DNA of 64,000 nt, taken from the NCBI RefSeq assembly GCF_008042035.1, contig NZ_RDBL01000009.1, positions 184,833 to 248,832 of the forward strand. The letters run 5' to 3'. The DNA is from Streptomyces sp. col6. GTDB taxonomy: Bacteria > Actinomycetota > Actinomycetes > Streptomycetales > Streptomycetaceae. The position numbers and the translations under genes are program-made. This document shows, piece by piece, positions 49,709 through 58,326 of the stretch (the stretch's first letter is position 1; each line of letters begins with the position of its first letter). The notes beneath the pieces were generated by a model. The model worked only from the letters and a program-made list of their open reading frames with translations, was not told the origin of the DNA and did no database searches.

Positions 49709-49876
49709 ATGTACAACGGACGCCCTTTCGTGGACGGCGAGTCGACGGGCACGCCGGCGATGGCATGGCCCGGCAGCAAGGTAGCGGGGGCCGGCGCGGT
49801 GTTCCACCGCTTTTCCGGCGGTGGTACGGAGGAGCGGGTGGTTCGGGGGAACACCCCCGTGCCACCGGGGGGTTGA
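49709..49876 (+). CDS. possible 55-residue peptide
   Basis: ATG at 49709 with GGGAGG nine bases upstream opens MYNGRPFVDGESTGTPAMAW, PGSKVAGAGAVFHRFSGGGT, EERVVRGNTPVPPGG. Gly/Pro/Val-rich, no signal peptide. The ribosome site is good but composition could be chance. I do not recognise it; it lies between the DUF1062 and serine hydrolase genes. Confidence 0.35.
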   Translation: MYNGRPFVDGESTGTPAMAWPGSKVAGAGAVFHRFSGGGTEERVVRGNTPVPPGG

Positions 49877-49990
49877 CTCCCCGGCTCGTCCGGGTGGCCA
49901 CGGGATGGGCCGGCGCGGGCCCCCGCTGGTGCGATGGGGGTCCATGACCGGGCGGTGCCCCACCGCACCGGCACAGAGAAACGGATCACC

Positions 49991-51139
49991 ATGCGCGCCA
50001 TGACACAGCGTCGGCGGGGAATCGCCGTCCTGGCCGGTCTCACCGCCGTACTCCTCGCCTCGGCGACCGGACTGCCCGCGGCGGCTGCACAGCCGCGCGC
50101 CGTCGACCCGCTCCAGCGGGAGGTGGACGCGATTCACCGGACGGGAGCCCTCGGCGTGCTGGCCGAGGTGTCCGCGCCGGGCGGCCGGACAGTCGCGCGT
50201 GCCGGTTCGGCCGATGCGGGCAGCGGAAGGCCGATGCCCTGGGGCGGCAGGTTCCGGATTGGCAGCGCCACCAAGACCTTCACCGCCGCGGTGGTCCTGC
50301 AACTCGCGGAGAAGGGACGGATGTCGCTGGACGACACCGTCGAGCACTGGCTGCCGGGCGTGGTCCGGGGTCATGGCAACGACGGCCGTCTCATCACCGT
50401 ACGGCAGCTGTTGCGGCACACCAGCGGCCTCAGGGACGTGGCCCCCGGGATCGCCGCGCTGAACAGCGCGCCCGGCTACCGCGCGGAGCGGTTCCGTACG
50501 TACACGCCCGGGGAGCTCGTGCGGATCGCCGTGAGCGATTCGCCCAAGTTCCCTCCGGGCAAGGGCTGGTCGTACTCCAACACCAACTACGTCCTCGCCG
50601 CGATGATCATCGAAAAGGTCACCGGCCGCAGCTGGGCCCGTGAGGTGGAGGCCCGGATCATCAGTCCGCTGGGCCTGAGCGGGACCTCCGTGCCCGGCAC
50701 GTTCCCGTTCGTCCGGGGTCCGCACGCCCACGGCTACGCCGCGTTCGGCACCGGCGAGGACACCGACGTGACGACGCTCGACCCGAGCATGGCCATCGGA
50801 TCCGGTGCGATCGTCAGCACGGCGCACGACCTGACCCGGTTCTATGCCGCACTGCTCGGCGGACGGCTGCTCGAACCGGCACAGCTGGCCGAGATGACGG
50901 CCGCCGAGGACGCGCCCGAGCTGGGAGTGGGGTACGGGCTCGGGATCGCCGAGATCCCGCTGTCCTGCGGCGGCACCTACTTCGGGCACCGGGGCGAACT
51001 GCTCGGCTACACCGCCTGGGCCGGTGCCACACCGGACGGCGGCCGGAGCGCCGCGGTCTACATCAACAACGACGGCGGGCGGGACACGGAGGCGGCCATG
51101 CTCACGCTCATGGACCGCGAGATGTGCGGGGCCGGCTGA
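49991..51139 (+). CDS. secreted serine hydrolase, class C beta-lactamase/DD-peptidase type
   Basis: A 382-residue exported enzyme. The signal peptide is about 1-34 (RRRGIAVLAGLTAVLLASAT then AAAQ). Catalytic SATK at 92-95 (IGSATKTFTA), YSN at 195-197 (WSYSNTNYVLA) and HRG in YFGHRGELLG form the three penicillin-recognising motifs of R61-type DD-peptidases and class C enzymes. ATG 49991 has arginine-rich n-region codons; earlier starts lack a signal. Convergent with the K15-type enzyme over a shared terminator. Substrate (peptidoglycan stem or small ester) not decided by sequence. Confidence 0.9.
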   Translation: MRAMTQRRRGIAVLAGLTAVLLASATGLPAAAAQPRAVDPLQREVDAIHRTGALGVLAEVSAPGGRTVARAGSADAGSGRPMPWGGRFRIGSATKTFTAAVVLQLAEKGRMSLDDTVEHWLPGVVRGHGNDGRLITVRQLLRHTSGLRDVAPGIAALNSAPGYRAERFRTYTPGELVRIAVSDSPKFPPGKGWSYSNTNYVLAAMIIEKVTGRSWAREVEARIISPLGLSGTSVPGTFPFVRGPHAHGYAAFGTGEDTDVTTLDPSMAIGSGAIVSTAHDLTRFYAALLGGRLLEPAQLAEMTAAEDAPELGVGYGLGIAEIPLSCGGTYFGHRGELLGYTAWAGATPDGGRSAAVYINNDGGRDTEAAMLTLMDREMCGAG

Positions 51140-51153
51140 CGCCGGGAAGAGCG

Positions 51154-51187
51154 AGGGGCCCCGCACACCGTGGTGTGCAGGGCCCTT
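51154..51187. terminator. shared terminator of two convergent hydrolase genes
   Basis: GCACACC (51163-51169) and GGTGTGC (51172-51178) form the top of the stem, extended by GGGCC/GGCCC with a small bulge. It lies between stops at 51139 and 51203. Confidence 0.75.
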
Positions 51188-51202
51188 CTCCGTACTGAAG
51201 GC

Positions 51203-52102
51203 CTACTTCTTGAAGCCGTAGTCCATCAGCTTCTTCGCGTCCGCCGTGCGGTTCGCCTCGGACGACGAGGTCAGCACCGTGCCGATCACCGTCTTGCCGT
51301 TGCGGGTCGCGGCGAAGACCAGGCAGTACTTGGCCGCCGGGCCGGAGCCCGTCTTGATGCCGATCGTGCCGCTGTACGTGCCCAGCAGCTTGTTCGTGTT
51401 GGTCCACGACATGTAGCGGTAGCCGCCGCTCTTCGTCGTGACCTTCTGCTTCGTCGACTTCGTCTTCACGACCGAGCGGAACGTGGAGTACTTCATCGCG
51501 CTGCTCGCGAGCTTCGTCAGATCGCGCGGGGTCGAGTAGTTGGACCCGTTCCCTATGCCGTCGAACGAGTCGAAGTGCGTGTTCTTCAGGCCCAGCGTCT
51601 TGGCGGTGCTGTTCATCTTGCCGATGAACGACTTCACCCGCGCCGCGCGCGTCGAACCGGAGCCGAACTTGTCGGCCAGAGCGTACGCGGCGTCGCAGCC
51701 CGACGGCAGCATGAGGCCGTAGAGCAGCTGGCGCACGGTGACCTTGTCGCCCACGATCAGCCGCGCCGAGGACGCGCCCTTGGAGACGATGTAGTCGCTG
51801 TACGCCTTCTGGATCGTGACCTTGGAGTCGAGGTTCAGGCCCTTCTGGGCCAGCACCACACGGGCGGTCATGATCTTCGTGGTCGAACCGGTGGAGCGGC
51901 GGGTGTCCGCGGCCTTGGTGAACAGCGTCTTTCCGGTGCCGTTGTTCATCACGAAGCCGCCCTTGGCGACGATCGAGGGCGCCTTGGGTGCGGCGGCCTG
52001 CGCCGAGGAGGCGAACGCGGCGCCCGCGATCAGGGCGCCCGTCGTGAGGGCCACCGTGGCGGTCGCGGATCCGCGCCTTATGCCCTTAATGCCGAGTTTC
52101 AA
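51203..52102 (-). CDS. K15-type DD-transpeptidase/carboxypeptidase
   Basis: A 299-residue exported enzyme. Signal peptide about 1-36 (SATATVALTTGALIAGAAFA then SSAQAA). Catalytic STTK at 73-76 (STGSTTKIMTA), SGC at 134-136 (LPSGCDAAYAL) and KTG at 250-252 (GIKTGSG). The SGC triad, in place of SxN, is the mark of the Streptomyces K15 DD-transpeptidase. TTG at 52102 is preferred: GGAG lies nine bases upstream and the signal peptide starts there; the frame upstream to 52195 lacks these features. Confidence 0.93.
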   Translation of the reverse strand: MKLGIKGIRRGSATATVALTTGALIAGAAFASSAQAAAPKAPSIVAKGGFVMNNGTGKTLFTKAADTRRSTGSTTKIMTARVVLAQKGLNLDSKVTIQKAYSDYIVSKGASSARLIVGDKVTVRQLLYGLMLPSGCDAAYALADKFGSGSTRAARVKSFIGKMNSTAKTLGLKNTHFDSFDGIGNGSNYSTPRDLTKLASSAMKYSTFRSVVKTKSTKQKVTTKSGGYRYMSWTNTNKLLGTYSGTIGIKTGSGPAAKYCLVFAATRNGKTVIGTVLTSSSEANRTADAKKLMDYGFKK

Positions 52103-52392
52103 CTTAAACGCTCCAAATGCCCCTGGAATGCGGCCACATGACGGTGCCGCGCGCTGGTAAGACGGATGACCGCGCCTCTTGGTTGTAATCCTCACGGGGG
52201 TGATTTTTTACGACATCCGGGCCCGGGGAACGGGCATTCGGGATTCGGGAGGCGAGGGCGCGCCGTGGCCAGGGGCTACCATCGGCGTCACATCCGAGCC
52301 CCGGTGCGCGTGGTCCGGCACGGGGATCGGCGAGCCGGCCCGACGTACCGCGACGACAGGTGCGCCGAGCGCCCCCGAGGCCGGAGGTAACC

Positions 52393-52725
52393 GTGGACGA
52401 TGTCGTGCGTGCGCAGGAGTCCGTCAGGACATACGGCGAGCTCCTGGCCCTTGCCGAGCGCCTGGAGGCGTTGCGGCAGTTGGGGGAGGACGGGGTCGAG
52501 GCGCATACGACGGCCGCGCTGCACGCGGTCCGTTTCGCCGCGACGATCCTGTGGCGGACCGTGCCGGACGTGCCGCCGCCGGCCTTCCGGCAGGACGACG
52601 AGCGCCTGCTCGAACTGGCCGCGCACTGGCGCGAGGCGGCGCTCGGCCTCGGCGAGTTCGCCCCACCGCGCCCGACGCTGCGGCTGGTGGAAAACGACGC
52701 GCCCTCCGCCCAGGGGCCGGGATAA
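52393..52725 (+). CDS. hypothetical 110-residue helical protein
   Basis: GTG at 52393 after GGAGGTAACC. Reads VRAQESVRTYGELLALAERL, EALRQLGEDGVEAHTTAALH, DERLLELAAHWREAALGLGE: all helical, no membrane segment, Pro-rich tail. It is ten bases before the GNAT gene and probably co-transcribed. I do not recognise the family. Confidence 0.6.
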   Translation: MDDVVRAQESVRTYGELLALAERLEALRQLGEDGVEAHTTAALHAVRFAATILWRTVPDVPPPAFRQDDERLLELAAHWREAALGLGEFAPPRPTLRLVENDAPSAQGPG

Positions 52726-52735
52726 CGTCCCCGGC

Positions 52736-53236
52736 ATGACGTCTTCCCTGCGCAGCGAACGCCTGCTGCTCGAACCGTACGTGCCGGCCGACGAGGAGGA
52801 CTTCGTCGCCCTCTTCATGGACGAGCGGGTGTCGCGCTGGATGGGCGACGGCCCCGAGCCCGAGGAGAACCACCGCGCCCTTTTCTCCCGCATCTTCACG
52901 CACGTGTACGAGCCCGATGCGTTCGACGTCTGGGCGGTGCGCCGGGACGGCCGGATGGTCGGCCACGCGGAGATCAAGCCGTCGAAGGCCGTCGAGGGGC
53001 ATGAGCTGATCTACGCCCTCGCGTACGAGGCGTGGGGTCAGGGCCTCGGCACCGAACTCGCGCGGAGGATCGTCGCGTACGGCTTCGAGACGCTGGACCT
53101 GGAGCAGGTGTACGCGACCGTGGCCGAGCCGAACACGGCCTCGCTGGCGGCCCTGCGGAAGGTGGGCTTCCAGCATGTCCGGGACATCACCGAGGAGGAC
53201 AGGAGCACGACCCTTCTGCTGTCCTGCGGACGGTAG
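52736..53236 (+). CDS. GNAT-family acetyltransferase (RimJ/RimL-like)
   Basis: A 166-residue enzyme. SLRSERLLLEPYVPADEEDF is the RimJ-type start; motif A is YALAYEAWGQGLGTELARRI with the Q-GLGT pyrophosphate loop; motif B is TVAEPNTASLAALRKVGFQH. RimJ/RimL-type members acetylate protein N-termini or small substrates. ATG 52736 ten bases after the preceding stop, likely coupled. Substrate unknown. Confidence 0.88.
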   Translation: MTSSLRSERLLLEPYVPADEEDFVALFMDERVSRWMGDGPEPEENHRALFSRIFTHVYEPDAFDVWAVRRDGRMVGHAEIKPSKAVEGHELIYALAYEAWGQGLGTELARRIVAYGFETLDLEQVYATVAEPNTASLAALRKVGFQHVRDITEEDRSTTLLLSCGR

Positions 53237-53306
53237 CGACCGGCTCCCCCGCTCACATCGTGGACGCGGACAGTGCTTGCGTGCATGTTGTATCTATGCT
53301 GTACGC

Positions 53307-54188
53307 ATGCCTGCCCCCGCTCCCGCCGCCTCACCCGGTCGCTACCGTCCGCAGGCGGTCACCCCGCCCCGCCGCAGAACGCGCCTGACCCGACGCGGTC
53401 GCCTGACGCTGCTCATCGGCACCCTTCTGGCCCTCGTCGTGGCCGCCGCCGTGCTCGTCCCCCTGCTCACCAGGGAGCCGAAGACCGAGGAGGCGGCCCG
53501 CACACTGGTCATCCCCGAGGGGTGGCGGGCCACCCAGGTCTACGCGGCCGTCGACAAGGCCCTCGGCGAGCCCGCCGGCACCACCGGGAAGGCCGCGCCC
53601 ACGTCGGACCTGCCGCTTCCGGCCGCGGCGAAGGGGAACCCCGAGGGTTATCTCTACCCGGCGACGTACCCCGTCACCGCCGCCACCGCCCCGAAGAGCC
53701 TGCTGCGCTACATGGTCGACACGGCGGTCGAGCGCTTCGGCGCGAACCACATCACGGCGGGTGCGCGGCGCAACGATGTGACCGTCTACCAGACGGTGAC
53801 CATCGCCGGCATCGTCCAGGCGGAGGCGGACACCGAGGCGGACATGGGCAAGGTGGCCCGGGTCATCCACAACCGGCTCGACCGGGGCATGCCGCTCCAG
53901 ATGGACTCCACCCTCAACTACGCGTTGAACCGCAGCACACTGGACACCACCACGGGCGACACGAAGCTCGACAGCCCGTACAACAGCTATGCGCACAAGG
54001 GCCTCCCGCCCACCCCGATCAGCAACCCGGGGGAGCAGGCGATGACCGCGGCGATCAAACCCACCCCCGGCCCCTGGCTGTACTTCGTGACGGTGGCCCC
54101 GGGCGACACCCGCTTCACGGACGACTACGCGGAGCAGCAGCGCAATGTGGCGGAGTTCAACCGGAACCGCCGCGGCGCGGGGGGATGA
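53307..54188 (+). CDS. MltG-type endolytic transglycosylase
   Basis: A 293-residue membrane-anchored enzyme that cuts glycan strands and may terminate peptidoglycan chains. One N-terminal helix (LTLLIGTLLALVVAAAVLVP, about 33-52), then VIPEGWRATQVYAAVDKALG (LysM-like), EGYLYPATYPV, and the catalytic core TIAGIVQAEADTEADMGKVA with the likely catalytic Glu173, followed by HNRLDRGMPLQMDSTLNYAL and SPYNSYAHKGLPPTPISNPG. It lacks the aro-type neighbours of the core mltG and is probably a paralog. TATGCT just upstream suggests a leaderless or short-leader mRNA. Confidence 0.88.
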   Translation: MPAPAPAASPGRYRPQAVTPPRRRTRLTRRGRLTLLIGTLLALVVAAAVLVPLLTREPKTEEAARTLVIPEGWRATQVYAAVDKALGEPAGTTGKAAPTSDLPLPAAAKGNPEGYLYPATYPVTAATAPKSLLRYMVDTAVERFGANHITAGARRNDVTVYQTVTIAGIVQAEADTEADMGKVARVIHNRLDRGMPLQMDSTLNYALNRSTLDTTTGDTKLDSPYNSYAHKGLPPTPISNPGEQAMTAAIKPTPGPWLYFVTVAPGDTRFTDDYAEQQRNVAEFNRNRRGAGG

Positions 54189-54198
54189 CCGGCTGGTC

Positions 54199-55293
54199 TC
54201 AGGCGTACACGGAGTCCCTGGCGAGGGCCGGATCAGGCGCTCCCCCCTCCAGCAGCTCCATGATCTCCCGCACGGCGGCGCGCCCGGCACGGTTGGCGCC
54301 GATGGTGCTGGCGGAGGGCCCGTAGCCGACGAGGTGGACGCGCGGATCGCGTGCGGCCCGGGTGCCTTCGACCCGGATGCCGCCGCCGCGCTCACGCAGC
54401 CGGAGCGGGGCGAGATGGTCGATGGCCGCGCGGAAGCCGGTGGCCCAGAGGATGACGTCGGCGTCGATGCTGCGGCCGTCGTCCCAGGCGACACCGGACG
54501 GTGTGATCCGGTCGAACATGGGCAGCCGGTCGAGCACCCCGGACTCGCGGGCGCTGCGGATGGCGTCGTTGACGGGCAGCCCGGTCACGCTCACCACACT
54601 CTGCGGCGGCAGCCCCCGCCGCACCCGGTCCTCCACCATGGCCACGGCCGCCCGCCCCTGGTCCTCGCCGAAGGGGCCTTCCCGGAAGACCGGCGGCCGG
54701 CGCGTCACCCAGTGGGTCTCCGCCGCCACCTCGGCGATCTCCATCAGGTGCTGCGTACCGGAGGCCCCGCCGCCGACCACGACCACCCGTTTCCCGGCGA
54801 ACTCGGCCGGGCCCGGGTAGCCGGCCGTGTGCAGCTGCCGGCCCAGGAAGGTCTCCTGCCCCGGGTAGCGCGGCCAGAAGGGCCGGTCCCATGTGCCGGT
54901 GGCGTTGATCAGGGCGCGCGTGGCATACGTCCCCTCGGAGGTCTCGACGAGCAGCCGGCCGCCTTCACCCTCCCGTACGGCGCTGACCTCGACCGGGCGG
55001 TGCACGCGCAGCCCGAAGGCGCGCTCGTACCGGTCGAAGTACGCGCCGATGACCTCGGACGAGGGCCGCTCGTCGTCCGCACCGGTCAGCCGCATCCCGG
55101 GCAGCGCGTGCATGCCGTGCACCTTGCCGTACGTCAGCGACGGCCACCGGAACTGCCATGCGCCGCCGGGAGCCGGCGCGTGATCGAGGACCGCGAAGTC
55201 GCGGTCCGGCTCCAGGCCCACGCGCCGCAGGTGGTACGCGGCCGACAGCCCCGCCTGTCCGGCGCCGATCACCACGACGTCCACCGAGCGCAT
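54199..55293 (-). CDS. flavin-dependent monooxygenase
   Basis: A 364-residue FAD/NADPH enzyme. FAD loop VVIGAGQAGLSAAYHLRRVG (about 7-26), FMO/BVMO-like motif region GTWDRPFWPRYPGQETF with FLGRQLHTAGYPGP, NADPH loop VVVVGGGASGTQHLMEIAEV, and the C-terminal ATGFRAAIDHLAP motif. Enzymes like this oxygenate amines, sulfides or ketones. ATG 55293 preferred; GTG 55308 is an alternative. Convergent with mltG-like gene with only ten bases between stops. Substrate unknown. Confidence 0.88.
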   Translation of the reverse strand: MRSVDVVVIGAGQAGLSAAYHLRRVGLEPDRDFAVLDHAPAPGGAWQFRWPSLTYGKVHGMHALPGMRLTGADDERPSSEVIGAYFDRYERAFGLRVHRPVEVSAVREGEGGRLLVETSEGTYATRALINATGTWDRPFWPRYPGQETFLGRQLHTAGYPGPAEFAGKRVVVVGGGASGTQHLMEIAEVAAETHWVTRRPPVFREGPFGEDQGRAAVAMVEDRVRRGLPPQSVVSVTGLPVNDAIRSARESGVLDRLPMFDRITPSGVAWDDGRSIDADVILWATGFRAAIDHLAPLRLRERGGGIRVEGTRAARDPRVHLVGYGPSASTIGANRAGRAAVREIMELLEGGAPDPALARDSVYA

Positions 55294-55413
55294 CCCGATA
55301 TCGTTCACGCTTCTACCAACTACGGCGGGCCCGCGGATCTTCCCCTGCCCGCCCGACGCGCAGCACACGCGCGTTCAGCGGCTCGGGCCGCGGGTGACGG
55401 CAGGATGGGAATT

Positions 55414-55836
55414 ATGTCTTCCGCCTTCACCACCACGGTCCTGCACCTGACGACGGGCTCCTCGGAGACCGTCACCGACCTGACACCGGACTGCGAGCAG
55501 TTCCTCTCCCGGGCGGCCTCCGGCCGCGACGGCCTGCTCAACATCTTCGTCCCGCACGCCACCGCCGGCATCGCCGTCCTGGAGACCGGTGCGGGCAGCG
55601 ACGCCGACCTCCTGGCGGCCCTCCATACCCTGCTCCCGGCCGACGACCGCTGGCAGCACCGCCACGGCACCCCCGGCCACGGCCGCGACCACGTGGTCCC
55701 GGCGCTGGTACCCCCGCACGCGACGCTGCCGGTGATCGCGGGGCGGCTGGAGCTGGGCACGTGGCAGTCGGTCTGCCTGGTGGACACGAACGTCTCGAAC
55801 GACAGCCGCCAGGTGCGGTTGAGCTTCCTGGGGTGA
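55414..55836 (+). CDS. YjbQ/UPF0047 family protein
   Basis: A 140-residue protein. FVPHATAGIAVLETGAGSDA and HRHGTPGHGRDHVVPALVPP carry the family's conserved histidines; GRLELGTWQSVCLVDTN ends the fold. Members can act as weak thiamine phosphate synthases and are found in nearly all genomes; true role is uncertain. ATG 55414 after CAGGA. Confidence 0.9.
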   Translation: MSSAFTTTVLHLTTGSSETVTDLTPDCEQFLSRAASGRDGLLNIFVPHATAGIAVLETGAGSDADLLAALHTLLPADDRWQHRHGTPGHGRDHVVPALVPPHATLPVIAGRLELGTWQSVCLVDTNVSNDSRQVRLSFLG

Positions 55837-55964
55837 CGGGGCGCCGGCCGTGAGGTTGGACGGCTTGTTCAGATATGGACGAGGCGTCTAACCTGGCGAT
55901 GGATGTCCGCCGCCGGACGCGGCGACGCGACAGCACGTCGAGCGAGGGGAAGCCGGAGCCGCCC

Positions 55965-57149
55965 ATGAACGCCGAACAGCCTTCAGCCGTCGGGGCCGCC
56001 GACCTGTACGACCGGTCCGGGCAGCGCTACTCCCTGGACGACCCCCGGTGGCGGGGTGAGGACGGCAGTCCTCTCGCCGTCAGCGCGCTGCCGGGCCTGC
56101 GGCCTGGGCAGATCGAGACCTCGGAACGGTCACTGTGGCGCTACCACGCGGCCCTGCCCGTCCCGGTGGCGAGCAGGGTGAGCCTCGGTGAAGGGTGTAC
56201 GCCGATGATCCCGGTCGACTGGGCCGGCCGGCGCGTTCACTTCAAGCTGGAGTGGTTCAATCCGACCTCCAGCTTCAAGGACCGGGGTGTATCGGTGATG
56301 ATCTCCCACCTCGCGGCGCACGGCGCCGACCGCGTCCTTGAGGACAGTTCGGGGAACGGCGGTTCCGCGGTCGCCGCCTACGCCGCCGCTGCCGGTATCC
56401 GCGCCAAGATCATCGTCCCTGCCGCCACCTCGGCGGCCAAGATCCTCCAGGCCCGCGCCTACGGAGCCGAGATCGAACTCGTGGAGGGTACGCGGGACGA
56501 GGTCGCGGACGAGGCGATCCGGCAGTCCCGGCGGATCCCGTACGCCAGCCACAACTGGCACCCCATGTTCATCCAGGGCACCAAAACCGTCGCCTACGAG
56601 CTGTGGGAGTCCCTCGGCTTCACCGCGCCCGACAACGTGGTCCTCGTGGCCGGGGCCGGCAGCAATGTCATCGGGTGCGACCTCGCGTTCGGTGAACTGC
56701 TCGACGCCGGTCAGATCGACAGGCGTCCCCGCCTCTTCGTCGGGCAGCCCGAGCACTGGGCGACCATCGCCGACACCTTCAACGGCGTCGACCCGGACTC
56801 GCGCGGCGAGCGGGTGCCGACGATCGCCGAGGGCGCCTCCATCGCCCACCCGGTCCGGCTGCCCGAGGCGGTGCAGGCCATCCGCCGCTCCGGCGGAGCC
56901 GCGTACGCCGTCCCCGAGGCGGAGATCCATGCCGCCGTCCGCGCCCTGAGCGCACGTGGCCTGTACGCCGAGCCGACCAGCAGCGTCGCTGCGGCCACGC
57001 TCGACCACTTCATCGCGACCGGCGACATCGCTCCGGACGGGACGACGGTGGTCGTGCTCACCGGAGCGGGGCTGAAGTCCGCCGAGACGATGGCCTCGGT
57101 GTTCTCCGGACACGGTGACGACGGCCAGGAAGCGAGCGGCGGACGATGA
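55965..57149 (+). CDS. PLP-dependent lyase/synthase of the threonine-synthase group
   Basis: A 394-residue fold-type II PLP enzyme. PLP-binding Lys105 in PTSSFKDRGVSVMI; EDSSGNGGSAVAAYAAAAGI is the phosphate/substrate loop; VLVAGAGSNVIGCDLAFGEL the glycine-rich PLP phosphate loop; YAEPTSSVAAATL near the end. These features match threonine synthase-like and diaminopropionate-ammonia-lyase-like enzymes. ATG 55965; upstream ATG codons lack a ribosome site. It overlaps the YheO-type regulator by four bases. The amino acid substrate is not decided. Confidence 0.88.
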   Translation: MNAEQPSAVGAADLYDRSGQRYSLDDPRWRGEDGSPLAVSALPGLRPGQIETSERSLWRYHAALPVPVASRVSLGEGCTPMIPVDWAGRRVHFKLEWFNPTSSFKDRGVSVMISHLAAHGADRVLEDSSGNGGSAVAAYAAAAGIRAKIIVPAATSAAKILQARAYGAEIELVEGTRDEVADEAIRQSRRIPYASHNWHPMFIQGTKTVAYELWESLGFTAPDNVVLVAGAGSNVIGCDLAFGELLDAGQIDRRPRLFVGQPEHWATIADTFNGVDPDSRGERVPTIAEGASIAHPVRLPEAVQAIRRSGGAAYAVPEAEIHAAVRALSARGLYAEPTSSVAAATLDHFIATGDIAPDGTTVVVLTGAGLKSAETMASVFSGHGDDGQEASGGR

Positions 57150-57850
57150 CCGACCCCACGGACCGGCCCATGGGTGGGGGCGACGAGCACCTCGTACAGG
57201 AGGCCGAGCGCATAGCCGTCGCCATCGGGCGCATGTTCCCCGGCCTCTGCGAGGTCGTCCTGCACGACCTGCGGCGGCCCGACCATGCCATCCGCGCCAT
57301 CGAGAACAACCTGTCCGGACGGCAGGTCGGCGACCCCGCCACCGAACTGGGCCTGCGCCGCATCGCCGACCCCGACTACCCCGGCGTGATCCAGAACTAC
57401 AGCAACCGGTTCCCCGACGGACGCCCCGCCAAGAGCACGTCGATCGGCATCAAGAACGCCGAGGGCCGCTATGTCGCGGCCCTGTGCCTGAACCTGGACG
57501 TCAGCACGCTGTCGCCGCTGGCCCTGACCCTGGCCAACCTCGTCGCCACGGAGGTGCAGCCCCAGGGCGAGGTCCTGGAGACGCTGCGCGACCGCGGTGA
57601 CCGCGAACTCCGGTCCGCCATCGACTCCTTCGCGGCCCAGCGCTCCAGCACTCCGCGCGGCCTCAACCGCGACCAGAAGAGCGAGCTGGTCCGGCAGCTG
57701 CATCGCGAGGGCTTCTTCGAGACCCGCGGTTCCGCCCAGCTCATCGCCGACCAGCTGGGTGTCTCCCGGGCGACCGTGTACAACTACACGAAGCAGCCGC
57801 CCCTACGGGCCCACGACCGTGAGCAGGTCCACGACGAAGATCAGCGTTGA
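57146..57850 (+). CDS. YheO/DauR-type PAS-HTH regulator
   Basis: A 234-residue regulator. YheO PAS-like domain about 20-130 (MFPGLCEVVLHDLRRPDHAI, IRAIENNLSGRQVGDPATEL, STSIGIKNAEGRYVAALCLN), then a helix-turn-helix (about 180-220: LVRQLHREGFFETRGSAQLI, ADQLGVSRATVYNYTKQ). Relatives such as DauR repress D-amino-acid catabolism. Start overlaps the PLP-enzyme stop (ATGA), so the two are coupled and this protein probably regulates that operon. Its last 48 bases overlap the FKBP gene end. Confidence 0.9.
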   Translation: MTDPTDRPMGGGDEHLVQEAERIAVAIGRMFPGLCEVVLHDLRRPDHAIRAIENNLSGRQVGDPATELGLRRIADPDYPGVIQNYSNRFPDGRPAKSTSIGIKNAEGRYVAALCLNLDVSTLSPLALTLANLVATEVQPQGEVLETLRDRGDRELRSAIDSFAAQRSSTPRGLNRDQKSELVRQLHREGFFETRGSAQLIADQLGVSRATVYNYTKQPPLRAHDREQVHDEDQR

Positions 57851-58186
57851 GCCCGGCGGGATCAGATGCGAGGGGGACTGCTTGCCGTAGCCCAGGCGCG
57901 GGGGAACGATGATCTCGCGGCGGCCGCCGGGCTTCATTCCCCGTACGCCCCGGTCCAGGCCCTTGATGGCCTTGCCGCCGCCGACGGCGAACTTGAACGG
58001 GCGGTTCTGCTCCCAGGACGAGTCGAACTCACGCCCCGACGCGAACGCGGCCCCTACGTAGTGAACCTGGACGACCCTGCCGGGCCGCGCCTCCGGCCCG
58101 TCCCCCTCCACGAGGTCGCGCGTCGTGAGTTCGGTGGGCGCGTGCCCCTCCGGGATCGTGACCTCGGGCTTCGCCGGTTCGTTCAT
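57803..58186 (-). CDS. FKBP-type peptidyl-prolyl isomerase
   Basis: A 127-residue cytoplasmic FKBP. VVQVHYVGAAFASGREFDSS (about 38-57), FKFAVGGGKAIKGLDRGVRG, MKPGGRREIIVPPRLGYGKQ and PPGSTLIFVVDLLT contain the family active-site aromatic and Ile/Gly residues. ATG 58186 after GGGGA. It catalyses cis-trans proline isomerisation in protein folding. Convergent overlap with the YheO gene. Confidence 0.93.
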   Translation of the reverse strand: MNEPAKPEVTIPEGHAPTELTTRDLVEGDGPEARPGRVVQVHYVGAAFASGREFDSSWEQNRPFKFAVGGGKAIKGLDRGVRGMKPGGRREIIVPPRLGYGKQSPSHLIPPGSTLIFVVDLLTVVGP

Positions 58187-58326
58187 CGTGGTCCCCTCGC
58201 TCGCCACCGTGCGCCCTTGCCGGGAGGCCGACGCATGGACGTTCCATGTGGCAGGCGATCACGCTACCGGCGGACGAGGACCTCGGCGCCGTTCGACTGT
58301 CAGTGGCGGAAGGCAGGATGTGCGGC

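Noticed and set aside
53296..53310. alternative ATG for the mltG-like gene
   Set aside because: The ATG at 53296 is in another frame and opens no useful protein; ATG 53307 starts the correct frame.
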